From positions 1 through 6,736 of the forward strand of contig DAIDIS010000161.1 of NCBI GenBank assembly GCA_027451785.1: a DNA stretch of 6,736 nt. Direction: 5' to 3'. A model generated the notes under the pieces. It ran no database searches, was not told where the DNA came from, and saw nothing but the letters and a program-made list of their open reading frames with translations. Position 1 is the first letter of the stretch, and each line of letters opens with the position of its first letter. Made by a program: the position numbers and the translations under genes. This DNA is from Acidimicrobiales bacterium (GTDB lineage Bacteria; Actinomycetota; Acidimicrobiia; Acidimicrobiales; JAKAVM01). Below are positions 1-6,177 of the stretch, piece by piece.

Positions 1-167
1 CCGATTCCGAAATCGAGTTCCGGCCGTTGCCGGAAGACGACCCGACTAGGCGCTGTCCCGATATCGGACTGGCAAGGTCACTCCTGGGTTGGGAGCCGAG
101 AATCGAGCTTTCGGCCGGAATCGCTGCAACCTATGAATGGATGCTCAAGGAAATCGCCGCAAGTTGA
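1..167 (+). CDS. UDP-glucuronate decarboxylase-like NAD-dependent epimerase, C-terminal fragment
   Basis: This is the 3' end of a gene that begins before the window. It is read in the frame whose first full codon is at base 3, with TGA at 165-167. The visible 54 residues include EFRPLPEDDPTRRCPDIGLA, followed by ARSLLGWEPRIELSAGI and a short helical end. A P-x-DDPxxR-PDI-xxA-xxxLGWEP signature followed by a Leu-Gly-Ile helix is typical of the C-terminus of UDP-glucuronate decarboxylases (UXS), extended SDR enzymes that make UDP-xylose in the cytosol. Other UDP-sugar epimerases share a weaker form of it, so UXS is likely but not certain. The catalytic YxxxK part lies outside the window. The end of the gene overlaps the start of the glycosyltransferase that follows, which suggests co-translation in a sugar-nucleotide operon. 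Confidence 0.8.
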   Translation, partial: DSEIEFRPLPEDDPTRRCPDIGLARSLLGWEPRIELSAGIAATYEWMLKEIAAS

Positions 168-1249
168 CAGGCGATCCCCAGCCCAGCCTTGCCTCGGTCG
201 GCGCAATTGTCGTCAACTACGAGTCGGCATCCTTGGCCAACCAGTGTGCCCAAGACCTGGCGGAACAGGGTATAGGAGAGATCGTTATTGTAGACAACTC
301 CGAGTCGGAGATTTTCACGCTTGGTCCCGGGATCGAACGGCGGGGTACAAGTGGTGTTCCGGATGGTGGTCAGGGCGGTGGTGTGTGCGGACACCGGGAC
401 ACGGATGGTGCTCTGGGCGGACACCGGGATAAGGACGCAACAGGCGGCTTGGCGGTGAGAGTCGTCCGCTCCGGTGCAAACCTTGGTTATGGGGCCGGCG
501 CCAACCTCGGCGAAAGTCGACTCTCGCCGAACGTCAGTTGCGTGTTGGTGTGCAACCCGGATTTGACCTTTCGCCCACATGCGTTGGAAAGACTGATGGG
601 GGGGCTCAGTCCTTTAGCTCCCGATTTGAGACCCGGCTCCTTTGCCTTATTAGGGCCGAAAATCCTGAACCCTGACGGCACGGCTTACCCAACAGGAAGG
701 AGCTTCCCCGACCCCCTGACGGCACTAGGGCATGCCCTGCTAGGTCCTCTGTGGCCGGGAAATCCATTTACCGCCAAATATCACGGCAAAGTGGACGAGC
801 CGACTCGTGCAGGTGATCCAGCACCTCGATCTGGCGATCTGGTCAGGGATCCAGCACCCCGGCAGGTCGATTGGGTCTCAGGTTCGTGCATACTTGTCGA
901 TCGGAATGTCTTCAACTCAGTCGGAGGGTTCGACGAGTCCTTTCACATGTACATGGAAGACGTGGATCTCTGTCGACGAATTGCCGCAAAGGGTTTCAAG
1001 GTGGGAATCGTAGACGAAGCGATTATCGTTCACGTCGGCGGAGTATCTTCCTCGGTTAAGCCCTACAGGATGATCTGGGCGCATTTCGAGTCGGCAGCGA
1101 GGTTTTCGTGGAGAGCCTTGCGCGGTCCCGCAAAGATTCTTTGGCCAGGCGCAGTTGCGGCGTTGTTTGCCAGGTCAGTGGTGGCGACTATTCAACGCAT
1201 TGCCGCAGGTTATTCAGGGGATAAAGGGATAGCATCCCAGGATGGTTAA
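137..1249 (+). CDS. wbbL: WbbL-like GT2 rhamnosyltransferase with two repeat insertions
   Basis: Predicted GT-A family 2 glycosyltransferase. The mycobacterial relative WbbL moves L-rhamnose from dTDP-rhamnose to decaprenyl-diphosphoryl-GlcNAc at the inner membrane face; the acceptor here is inferred. Visible motifs are VGAIVVNYES (21-30), VIVDNSE (50-56), GANLGYGAGANLG (113-125), CNPD (139-142, in the usual DxD region), LGPKILNPDGTAYP (172-185) and WVSGSCILV (246-254). They are followed by VGGFDESF and MYMEDVDLCRR, with the catalytic-type acidic pair E274-D275. At 370 aa it is longer than mycobacterial WbbL (about 300 aa). Most of the excess lies in two low-complexity insertions, near residues 60-104 and 223-242, each containing tandem repeats. 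The ATG at 137 overlaps the upstream gene by 31 bases. A TTG at 164, overlapping the upstream TGA and preceded by AAGGA at 147-151, is an alternative start that still keeps the whole domain. The hydrophobic stretch near 336-350 may be membrane-associated. Confidence 0.87.
   Translation: MDAQGNRRKLTGDPQPSLASVGAIVVNYESASLANQCAQDLAEQGIGEIVIVDNSESEIFTLGPGIERRGTSGVPDGGQGGGVCGHRDTDGALGGHRDKDATGGLAVRVVRSGANLGYGAGANLGESRLSPNVSCVLVCNPDLTFRPHALERLMGGLSPLAPDLRPGSFALLGPKILNPDGTAYPTGRSFPDPLTALGHALLGPLWPGNPFTAKYHGKVDEPTRAGDPAPRSGDLVRDPAPRQVDWVSGSCILVDRNVFNSVGGFDESFHMYMEDVDLCRRIAAKGFKVGIVDEAIIVHVGGVSSSVKPYRMIWAHFESAARFSWRALRGPAKILWPGAVAALFARSVVATIQRIAAGYSGDKGIASQDG
360..446 (+). repeat. In-frame 30-bp tandem repeat inside wbbL
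   Basis: Two adjacent 30-base units (387-416 and 417-446) share an identical 13-base start, GCGGACACCGGGA, and encode GHRDTDGALG and GHRDKDATGG. A partial earlier copy is visible: CGGATGGTGGTCAGGGCGG (360-378) matches 402-420 at 17 of 19 bases. The period is a multiple of three, so the frame survives. The array lies in the loop between the DNSES strand and the GANLGYG motif, where mycobacterial WbbL has only a short linker. It looks like a local slippage expansion tolerated in a surface loop. Confidence 0.75.
815..880 (+). repeat. In-frame 33-bp imperfect tandem duplication inside wbbL
   Basis: GATCCAGCACC occurs at 815-825 and again at 848-858. The two 33-base units encode DPAPRSGDLVR (227-237) and DPAPRQVDWVS (238-248). 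The second copy runs into the conserved WVSGS strand, so it is the ancestral one and the first looks like a diverged duplicate inserted before it. The reading frame is kept. Confidence 0.7.
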
Positions 1250-1353
1250 CGATCGGCGATCGCACAAAGCCGGTCCGTTTAGCCGACTGCCGTGAGAGCC
1301 CCTATCGGCTCGAAGAGCAAAGTACCTCGAATTTCAAGTATGGTGTCTGCGCT

Positions 1354-2211
1354 ATGGCAAGAGGACAATTGGGCCGAAAAGTTGCACGAGCCGCTTCCAC
1401 CGGGGGAGGCCCGAAGCGAAAGGGACAGACCCCCAGGAGTTTCCAGGGGGCGATGGCTATTATCGTGATTTTGGGTGTTCTCCTGGTCTTGTACAGCAGG
1501 TACGAGTTCCAGAATGGGCAGCTCAACGCCAAAGGAAACACCAAAGCTCAACCCGCCGTAGGGACTACCTGGCACGTTGGCTTGGCCGTGGATATATGCG
1601 GGTCGCTGCAGCCGAATCTTGCTGCCAGTACCAACGCGACCGGCGGTTTCACTACAGCCGGTAACGGTGTGATCACAATTAAGCCGAAGAATGCTTCCGA
1701 AGCTGGCGCAAATGCCACGCTGGGCAAGTTCATCTCGGAGTACTCACCGCCGATCTCGATCACTTCTACTTCGCTTACTGTTCCCGGCCACTCTGAATAT
1801 GTAAATGGTGACAAGTGCGGCACGAAGCCGGGCAAGGTACAAATCAAAGTCTGGAACGACTATCTGTCGGATACGACGGGACATATCTATGCTGGCACGC
1901 CGTCCGCTTTGCGTTTCGCTAAAGACCAGCTGATTACGGTCGGCTTCGTCGCAAACGGACAGACCGTCGCTAAGCCGTCCTCCTCGGTTCTGACTGCCTT
2001 GGCGAATGCCGACCAAGTTTCTACGTCGAGTTCGTCGACAACCGCTCCAACTTCGGCAAGCAGCTCCACCGCCTCAACTGTCGCTCCGGCCACCACGGTC
2101 GCGCCTGCTACGACAGCTGCACCAACCACAACAGCTGCGCCGCCAACAACTGCCGCAAACAAGACCACGTCGACGACGGCTGCCAAGACCACCACCACGA
2201 AGGCGAAGTGA
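1354..2211 (+). CDS. Single-pass membrane protein, extracytoplasmic domain with Thr/Ala/Pro-rich tail
   Basis: I do not recognise a named family with certainty. The 285-aa product has a basic N-terminal cytoplasmic segment (residues 1-30, many Arg/Lys), one transmembrane helix (about 33-48, AMAIIVILGVLLVLYS), a compact domain (about 70-212) and a low-complexity tail (about 222-285). The topology should be N-in, C-out. The domain has two cysteines, C82 (DICGSLQPN) and C155 (GDKCGTKPG), which could form a disulfide outside the membrane. It also contains GNGVITIKPKN (103-113), GANATLGKF (118-126) and VGFVANGQTVAKPSS (196-210). From memory it resembles a family of actinobacterial proteins with a His-rich GIHTHGDGxIHIHP segment followed by ...NATLGxF; here every such histidine is replaced. 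Its place between wbbL and manB suggests an envelope role, possibly wall anchoring through the tail. No clear Shine-Dalgarno precedes the ATG, so the start is only moderately sure. Confidence 0.72.
   Translation: MARGQLGRKVARAASTGGGPKRKGQTPRSFQGAMAIIVILGVLLVLYSRYEFQNGQLNAKGNTKAQPAVGTTWHVGLAVDICGSLQPNLAASTNATGGFTTAGNGVITIKPKNASEAGANATLGKFISEYSPPISITSTSLTVPGHSEYVNGDKCGTKPGKVQIKVWNDYLSDTTGHIYAGTPSALRFAKDQLITVGFVANGQTVAKPSSSVLTALANADQVSTSSSSTTAPTSASSSTASTVAPATTVAPATTAAPTTTAAPPTTAANKTTSTTAAKTTTTKAK
2020..2208 (+). repeat. Low-complexity Thr/Ser/Ala/Pro-coding tail
   Basis: The last 64 codons of the membrane protein are almost only Thr, Ser, Ala, Pro, Val and Lys. There is a loose APATT / AAPTTT / TTAA periodicity, and the segment ends in a Lys-containing stretch (KTTTTKAK). 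Such tails typically form extended, often glycosylated spacers that cross the cell wall. The base pattern (ACC/ACA/GCT runs) creates long misleading open frames in the other five frames. Confidence 0.8.
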
Positions 2212-2272
2212 CGGCAGGCCGAGAGGACTGCTCGCCAGGAGTGATCTTGCGAACTTTTGGAGAGCTCGTTGC

Positions 2273-2278
2273 GGGAGG
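2273..2278 (+). promoter_or_regulatory. Ribosome binding site for manB
   Basis: GGGAGG lies nine bases before the ATG at 2288. It decides the start of the pyrophosphorylase against a longer open frame reaching back to 2006, whose extra residues are only an Arg/Pro/Gln-rich off-frame reading of the preceding gene's tail. Confidence 0.75.
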
Positions 2279-2287
2279 CTGTCGACG

Positions 2288-3367
2288 ATGAAGTGTGTCG
2301 TTCTGGTTGGTGGTGAGGGAACTCGGCTACGACCGCTGACCTATACCGTTCCGAAGCAGATGCTTCCGATTGCTGGGATGTCGATGATCGAGCGGGTCAT
2401 CATCCATTTGGCTGAAGCTGGGATCGACGAAGTTGTCCTGTCGCTCGGCTACCGGCCGGATGCCTTCCTTCTGGCATTCCCGGACGGTGTTGCTCAGGGA
2501 GTGAGGCTGCACTATGCCGTTGAGCCGGAGCCCTTGGACACGGCGGGTGCGATTCGGTTCGCGGCTGATCAAGCCGGGTTTGCCGATGAGACAATCGTTG
2601 TTGTGAACGGCGACGTGATCACCGATTCTTCCGTTCAGGAGATCGTGAAGTTCCATAGAGCTTCGGGTGCCGAGGCCACGATCATGCTCACCCCCGTAGA
2701 GGACCCGTCTCGTTTCGGAGTGGTTGTATCCGATCCCGATGGCAAGGTGAGGCAGTTCGTCGAAAAGCCTCCAAAAGACGAGGCCCCGACAAACTTGGTC
2801 AACGCCGGAACCTATGTGTTGGAACCGAAGTTCCTTGAGCGAATTCAGCCCGGCAGGAGGGTGTCGATCGAGAGGGAGATTTTCCCGGAGGTGGCCGGGG
2901 AGGGAAAACTATTTTGCCTAAGCGCGGATCGCTACTGGCTTGACGCGGGCACTCCCGAGAAGTACTTGGAGGCAAACCTCGATCTGGTGGCCGGCGTCCG
3001 AGGCACCATCCCTCATCCGGATGCCCAGGAGATTGCCGAAGGGGCGTGGGCGGTAGGCAAGACTTATATCTCATCGCATCCCGGGAAGCGGACTCTCTTC
3101 GGAGAAGGCACAAGTGTTGGCGCAGGTTGCCGCATAGAGACCTCTGCTATCGGTTCGGGCTGCACGATCGGAAAGAACGTGACCATCACCGGCTCGGTCG
3201 TTATGGACGGCGCCCAGCTCGAAGACGGCGTTCTGGTCGAGGACTCGGTCATCGGCCCAGGTGTTAAGGTCGGGAGGGGTGCCTCGATTACCGGACTGAG
3301 CGTTATCGGGGAAGAACACATTGTCGACGAAGGATCCAAGATCGATTCCGAAAGAGTCCCTCAGTGA
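2288..3367 (+). CDS. manB: Mannose-1-phosphate guanylyltransferase (GDP-mannose pyrophosphorylase)
   Basis: Predicted cytosolic enzyme joining GTP and mannose-1-phosphate to give GDP-mannose and diphosphate, feeding mannosylation of lipids and glycans. The 359-aa product has an N-terminal nucleotidyltransferase domain: the signature LVGGEGTRLRPLT (6-18) with PKQMLP (22-27), EPLDTAGA (81-88), VVNGDV (105-110, metal-site Asp109), FVEKP (157-161), NAGTYVLEP (172-180) and WLDAGTPEKYLEANLDLV (217-234). A left-handed beta-helix of hexapeptide repeats follows (about 272-342; SVGAGCRI, AIGSGCTIGKNVTI, VLVEDSVIGPGVKVG). Length and layout match mycobacterial ManB. UTP- or dTTP-specific nucleotidyltransferases share the N-terminal signature, but length, C-terminal helix and the wbbL neighbourhood favour GDP-mannose. 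The start is fixed by a good ribosome binding site and by the family's usual N-terminus. It lies 76 bp after the membrane-protein gene. Confidence 0.9.
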   Translation: MKCVVLVGGEGTRLRPLTYTVPKQMLPIAGMSMIERVIIHLAEAGIDEVVLSLGYRPDAFLLAFPDGVAQGVRLHYAVEPEPLDTAGAIRFAADQAGFADETIVVVNGDVITDSSVQEIVKFHRASGAEATIMLTPVEDPSRFGVVVSDPDGKVRQFVEKPPKDEAPTNLVNAGTYVLEPKFLERIQPGRRVSIEREIFPEVAGEGKLFCLSADRYWLDAGTPEKYLEANLDLVAGVRGTIPHPDAQEIAEGAWAVGKTYISSHPGKRTLFGEGTSVGAGCRIETSAIGSGCTIGKNVTITGSVVMDGAQLEDGVLVEDSVIGPGVKVGRGASITGLSVIGEEHIVDEGSKIDSERVPQ

Positions 3368-3441
3368 GATGTCTCCGTCGCAGACAATGCGAAATTGCAG
3401 CAGGCGCTAGGCGGTGTCGGCTGCATGGAAAGTGGTGCCAG

Positions 3442-3445
3442 GGAG
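3442..3445 (+). promoter_or_regulatory. Ribosome binding site for the epimerase gene
   Basis: GGAG lies seven bases before the ATG at 3453 and favours it over a GTG at 3414. The GTG would add 13 residues (MSAAWKVVPGSGA) ahead of the beta strand that normally starts this family. Confidence 0.6.
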
Positions 3446-3452
3446 TGGAGCA

Positions 3453-4403
3453 ATGAAGACAATCGTGACTGGTGGTGCCGGGTTCATCGGCTCGCACCTC
3501 GTGGATAGGCTTCTCGCAGAAGGCCATGAGGTCGAAGTGGTAGACAATCTTTCAAGCGGGAGCCTTGGCAACCTCGCAAATGCTAGGGCCGAGTATTCCA
3601 AGCAACTCAACTTTCATAATCTTGATATTCGGTCCAACGAGCTTGCCGACCTAATGGTGAAGCGCAAGCCCGAGGTGGTTTACCACCTTGCGGCCCAGGC
3701 CGATGTAAGGGTGTCGGTGGCGGACCCCCTCCTGGATGCAGAGATAAACGTGATGGGCAGCTTGAAGGTGATGGAGGCGGCAAAGGTGGCCGGGGCACGC
3801 AAGATTGTCTTTGCTGCGAGTGGGGGCACGCTGTATGGCGATGTTGATCCATCGGACCTGCCGGTAAAAGAGTCACAACCTCACTTCCCGCTTTCGCCTT
3901 ACGGAGTATCAAAGAAGGCCGTGTGTGATTACTTAGCGGCATATCGTGAGCTTTTCGCCATGGAGTTCACAGCGCTGGCGCTCGCCAATGTATATGGCCC
4001 GCGACAGGATCCTCACGGCGAGGCTGGGGTCGTGGCGATATTTGCAGGCAACCTCAATGAAGGCAAGCCGTGCACCATTTTTGGAGATGGGCTCCAGACC
4101 AGGGATTTCGTATATGTCGATGACGTCGTCGACGGGTTTTCGAAAGCCGCGAGCAAAGGTGACGGGCTGATAATCAACATCGGCACTGGCAACGAGACAT
4201 CGGTAAATGAGCTTTATGCTGCAATGGCCACTGCGGCTGGGTCGGACATGCAGCCGGAGTATGCTCCCGCCCGCCCCGGAGAGCTAATGCGGTCGTCACT
4301 CGACCCGAAACGTGCGGAAATCCAATTGGGGTGGAAGTCATGGACCAGGCTGGTGGACGGCTCCGCCCAGGTCCTTGAGCACGAACGAACCAGCCAGGGC
4401 TGA
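3453..4403 (+). CDS. NAD-dependent UDP-sugar epimerase (UDP-glucose 4-epimerase-like extended SDR)
   Basis: Extended short-chain dehydrogenase of 316 aa, acting on a nucleotide sugar in the cytosol with bound NAD. Features in order are the Rossmann motif TGGAGFIGSH (6-15), D31 following the second strand for the NAD ribose, DIRS (58-61), HLAAQADVRVSVADP (78-92), AASGGTLYGD (121-130) with the catalytic-type Ser/Thr, and the YxxxK pair Y150/K154 in SPYGVSKKA. These are followed by LANVYGPRQDPHGE (177-190), TRDFVYVDDV (216-225), NIGTG (242-246) and ARPGEL (273-278). The pattern fits bacterial GalE-like UDP-glucose or UDP-GlcNAc 4-epimerases. Decarboxylases and dTDP-glucose dehydratases are less likely, and the exact sugar cannot be read from sequence alone. 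It lies 85 bp after manB and converges on cofE, whose 3' end is 56 bp away. Confidence 0.85.
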   Translation: MKTIVTGGAGFIGSHLVDRLLAEGHEVEVVDNLSSGSLGNLANARAEYSKQLNFHNLDIRSNELADLMVKRKPEVVYHLAAQADVRVSVADPLLDAEINVMGSLKVMEAAKVAGARKIVFAASGGTLYGDVDPSDLPVKESQPHFPLSPYGVSKKAVCDYLAAYRELFAMEFTALALANVYGPRQDPHGEAGVVAIFAGNLNEGKPCTIFGDGLQTRDFVYVDDVVDGFSKAASKGDGLIINIGTGNETSVNELYAAMATAAGSDMQPEYAPARPGELMRSSLDPKRAEIQLGWKSWTRLVDGSAQVLEHERTSQG

Positions 4404-4459
4404 AGTTCGGCGCCCCACGCGGCCGCTTGCAGGTTATTCGGCGTGCTAAGCGCCATTGG

Positions 4460-5155
4460 CTAGCGGAAAAGGTCCTCTTGGGGCGGGCGAACGATCTCGG
4501 CTCGAACTGAAGACTCCCTGAACCATTCCGGTTCGATGCCTCTGACCACTGCGGCGGGGACCGACCTGGCTTTTCCCATGACCAATTCCGCCGCACCGGC
4601 CAACTCGTCGGCAATGCAGATCTCGGTTACCTGGAGCTCCCTGCCCATGTGATCGGATGTTCCTTTGAGATCCACAATTGCCGAGATCCCCGCGCAGCCG
4701 ATTGCGATGTCAGTAAGGCCTTTGCGCCAAGCCCTGCCAAAAGTGTCGGACACGATTACGGCTACTTCATATCCAGTGCGAGCAACTAATCCATCCCTGA
4801 TTCGCCTCGCCGAGCGGTCGGGGTCGAGCGGCAAAAGCGCGGCCTGCCCCCGCTCAACGTTGGAGTAGTCGATCCCAGCATTTGCACAAATAAACCCATG
4901 GCTTGTCTCGGAGATAAGCAGCTCTCCACGACGGCGAATAATTCTCACGCTCTCGCTCTCGACAAGGGCCTCGTGCTCGCCCGGGTCCTCACCGACGGTC
5001 ACCAGACGCCCCTCCGCCTTGGACACGATCTTTTGCGTGACGACAACGACGTCCAGGGGATGAAAATCGAATCGATCAATCAGGAGGTCCGCTAGGGTGT
5101 CGCCCGGTTTAACCTCACCAATACCCTCGATTGGGTGGATGGATATGGCGCTCAA
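4460..5155 (-). CDS. cofE: Coenzyme F420-0:L-glutamate ligase (CofE), stand-alone
   Basis: Adds L-glutamate to F420-0 using GTP, building the (poly)glutamate tail of the deazaflavin cofactor F420 in the cytosol. The 231-aa product shows GIGEVKPGDTLADLL (11-25), VVVVTQKIVSKAEGR (36-50), ETSHGFICANAGIDYSNV (83-100), LLPLDPDRSA (107-116), VIVSDTFGRAWRKGLTDIAIG (133-153) and the DHMGRELQVTEICIADELA segment (168-186). These cover the CofE fold end to end. The length matches single-domain CofE. Mycobacterial FbiB carries an extra C-terminal nitroreductase-like domain of about 200 aa that is absent here; the gene ends in TAG directly after the ligase domain. The start is a TTG whose last two bases belong to the cofD stop (TTGA), so translation is probably coupled. 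No strong Shine-Dalgarno is seen and no better start lies downstream. Confidence 0.93.
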   Translation of the reverse strand: MSAISIHPIEGIGEVKPGDTLADLLIDRFDFHPLDVVVVTQKIVSKAEGRLVTVGEDPGEHEALVESESVRIIRRRGELLISETSHGFICANAGIDYSNVERGQAALLPLDPDRSARRIRDGLVARTGYEVAVIVSDTFGRAWRKGLTDIAIGCAGISAIVDLKGTSDHMGRELQVTEICIADELAGAAELVMGKARSVPAAVVRGIEPEWFRESSVRAEIVRPPQEDLFR

Positions 5156-6138
5156 GGTCCGCAGACCATTGCTATTGCTTCGGAGGCGAGTCGGGCAGCG
5201 GACTCTCGCGAGCTCATGATCGTGTCCGTGACCTTCACAGAAATACCCAGGTCCTCAATCTTTCCGGCGAGCCCAGCGTCGGCTTCGTCGATTACGAGGT
5301 TGGATGCTATCGAGCGATATGCCTTAGCTACCCCGTAGGCTGTCGGCTCCAGTCCCGTCGAATGCATCACCTCAACAGCCGGGCCCTTGATTGCTTGGCC
5401 ACCAACGATCGGGGAAATCGCCACTGTTGAGTCCCTCCGACCTTCCAGGAGATCGCGGGCTCCACTCAGCGCCAGCAGCGGGCCGATAGACAAAACTGGA
5501 TTCGAAGGACAGATTACCAACGTATCGGCCTCTTTGATCGCCCTAATTGCCTCGTCGGTGAGCGCTGCGGTTGTTGCGCCTGAATACTCCACCATCGAGA
5601 CGCCGACACTATGGAACAAGCCGACGAAGTACTCCTGAAAGGAGATCTCCTCTCCGGCAATGACATGCCTTTTGTAGGCAGGGTTCAGGCTTCCCGGTAG
5701 CGCCGATTGCGTAACCCTGACCATCGTCCGCACGCGCCCGTTTGTCATTGGGAGGACTTTGGTGGACAGTCCCCAAGAAGTTGCGAGGGCAGCCGTCACT
5801 TCCGTCAGGCTGACGCCTTGGCGCAACAGGTGCGTCCTGTGCAAGTGGGTTGCCAGGTCGCAGTCTCCGAGCTTGAACCAGGCTTCCCCTCCAATGCTTT
5901 CAAGTCTCTCCATTGTCGTCCATGTTTCTCCGGCCAGGCCCCAACCTGTCTCCTGGTTGACCGCTCCCGCTAATGTGTAGATGACTGTGTCAATGTCGGG
6001 GGAGATATGAAGGCCGTGAAGCTCCGTGTCGTCGCCCGTGTTGACAACCGCGGTGATCCTGGCCGGATCGAACGCGAGAGTCATGCCGTTGAGGAGTTTG
6101 GCTGCCCCAACACCACCACACAGAGCTGCGACAGTGAT
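5152..6138 (-). CDS. cofD: 2-phospho-L-lactate / phosphoenolpyruvate transferase (CofD/FbiA), start codon unresolved
   Basis: Transfers the phospholactyl or phosphoenolpyruvyl group from its GDP-activated form to Fo, giving F420-0 or dehydro-F420-0. Counting from the isoleucine at 6138, it shows ITVAALCGGVGAAKLLNG (1-18, the family's nucleotide-binding N-terminus), VVNTGDD (31-37), SPDIDTVIYTL (46-56), GWGLAGETW (65-73), WFKLGDCDLATHLHRT (87-102), then ISFQEYFV, CPSNPVLSIGP and SPIVGGQAIKGPA. The 328 residues match the family. The first in-frame ATG is at 6084, but starting there would delete the conserved glycine-rich N-terminus, so the real start lies upstream. No ATG, GTG or TTG exists in frame between 6084 and the upstream stop near 6210; the only candidates are ATC (6138), ATT (around 6165) or CTG. 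The end placed here marks the conserved boundary, not a proven start. The first CofD glycine motif and the whole body are intact. Confidence 0.9.
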   Translation of the reverse strand: MTVAALCGGVGAAKLLNGMTLAFDPARITAVVNTGDDTELHGLHISPDIDTVIYTLAGAVNQETGWGLAGETWTTMERLESIGGEAWFKLGDCDLATHLHRTHLLRQGVSLTEVTAALATSWGLSTKVLPMTNGRVRTMVRVTQSALPGSLNPAYKRHVIAGEEISFQEYFVGLFHSVGVSMVEYSGATTAALTDEAIRAIKEADTLVICPSNPVLSIGPLLALSGARDLLEGRRDSTVAISPIVGGQAIKGPAVEVMHSTGLEPTAYGVAKAYRSIASNLVIDEADAGLAGKIEDLGISVKVTDTIMSSRESAARLASEAIAMVCGP

Positions 6139-6172
6139 CGACTTGGAATCGTCTGATTGAATAATTACCGTA

Positions 6173-6177
6173 CCCCC
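6173..6177. other. C5/G5 homopolymer that would restore the cofD start if one base longer
   Basis: Five C on the + strand are read as GGGGG on the cofD strand, directly inside an ATGGGGGTACGG context. As written, that ATG (6179-6177) runs MGVR and then hits TAA. With six G the same ATG would read straight into the conserved CofD N-terminus after 14 extra residues. It may be a sequencing or assembly length error, a genuine slippage site, or chance. Confidence 0.5.

Noticed and set aside
360..446. CRISPR-like array
   Set aside because: The units are directly adjacent without spacers, in frame inside a gene, and only two to three copies.
131..580. 149-codon - strand open frame opposite wbbL
   Set aside because: Shadow of the GT2 coding frame; no recognisable motif, and it runs across the repeat insertion.
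1281..1310. Inverted repeat AGCCGA...TCGGCT after wbbL as a possible terminator
   Set aside because: Only six-base arms with an 18-base loop and no T tract; such pairs are expected by chance at this GC content. The rest of the 1250-1353 gap shows no clear promoter or RNA.
1887..2198. Val/Ala-rich open frame on the - strand
   Set aside because: It is the complement of the ACC/GCT-rich tail coding; hydrophobic only by composition, with no motif.
2006..2287. Longer open frame giving ManB an extra 94 N-terminal residues
   Set aside because: The extra part is an off-frame reading of the Thr/Ala-rich tail of the previous gene (Arg/Pro/Gln-rich nonsense). The family start and a GGGAGG site point to 2288.
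4174..4614. - strand open frame spanning the epimerase 3' end and the cofE 3' end
   Set aside because: It overlaps two well supported genes in other frames and has a Trp/Arg/Pro-rich composition typical of shadow frames.
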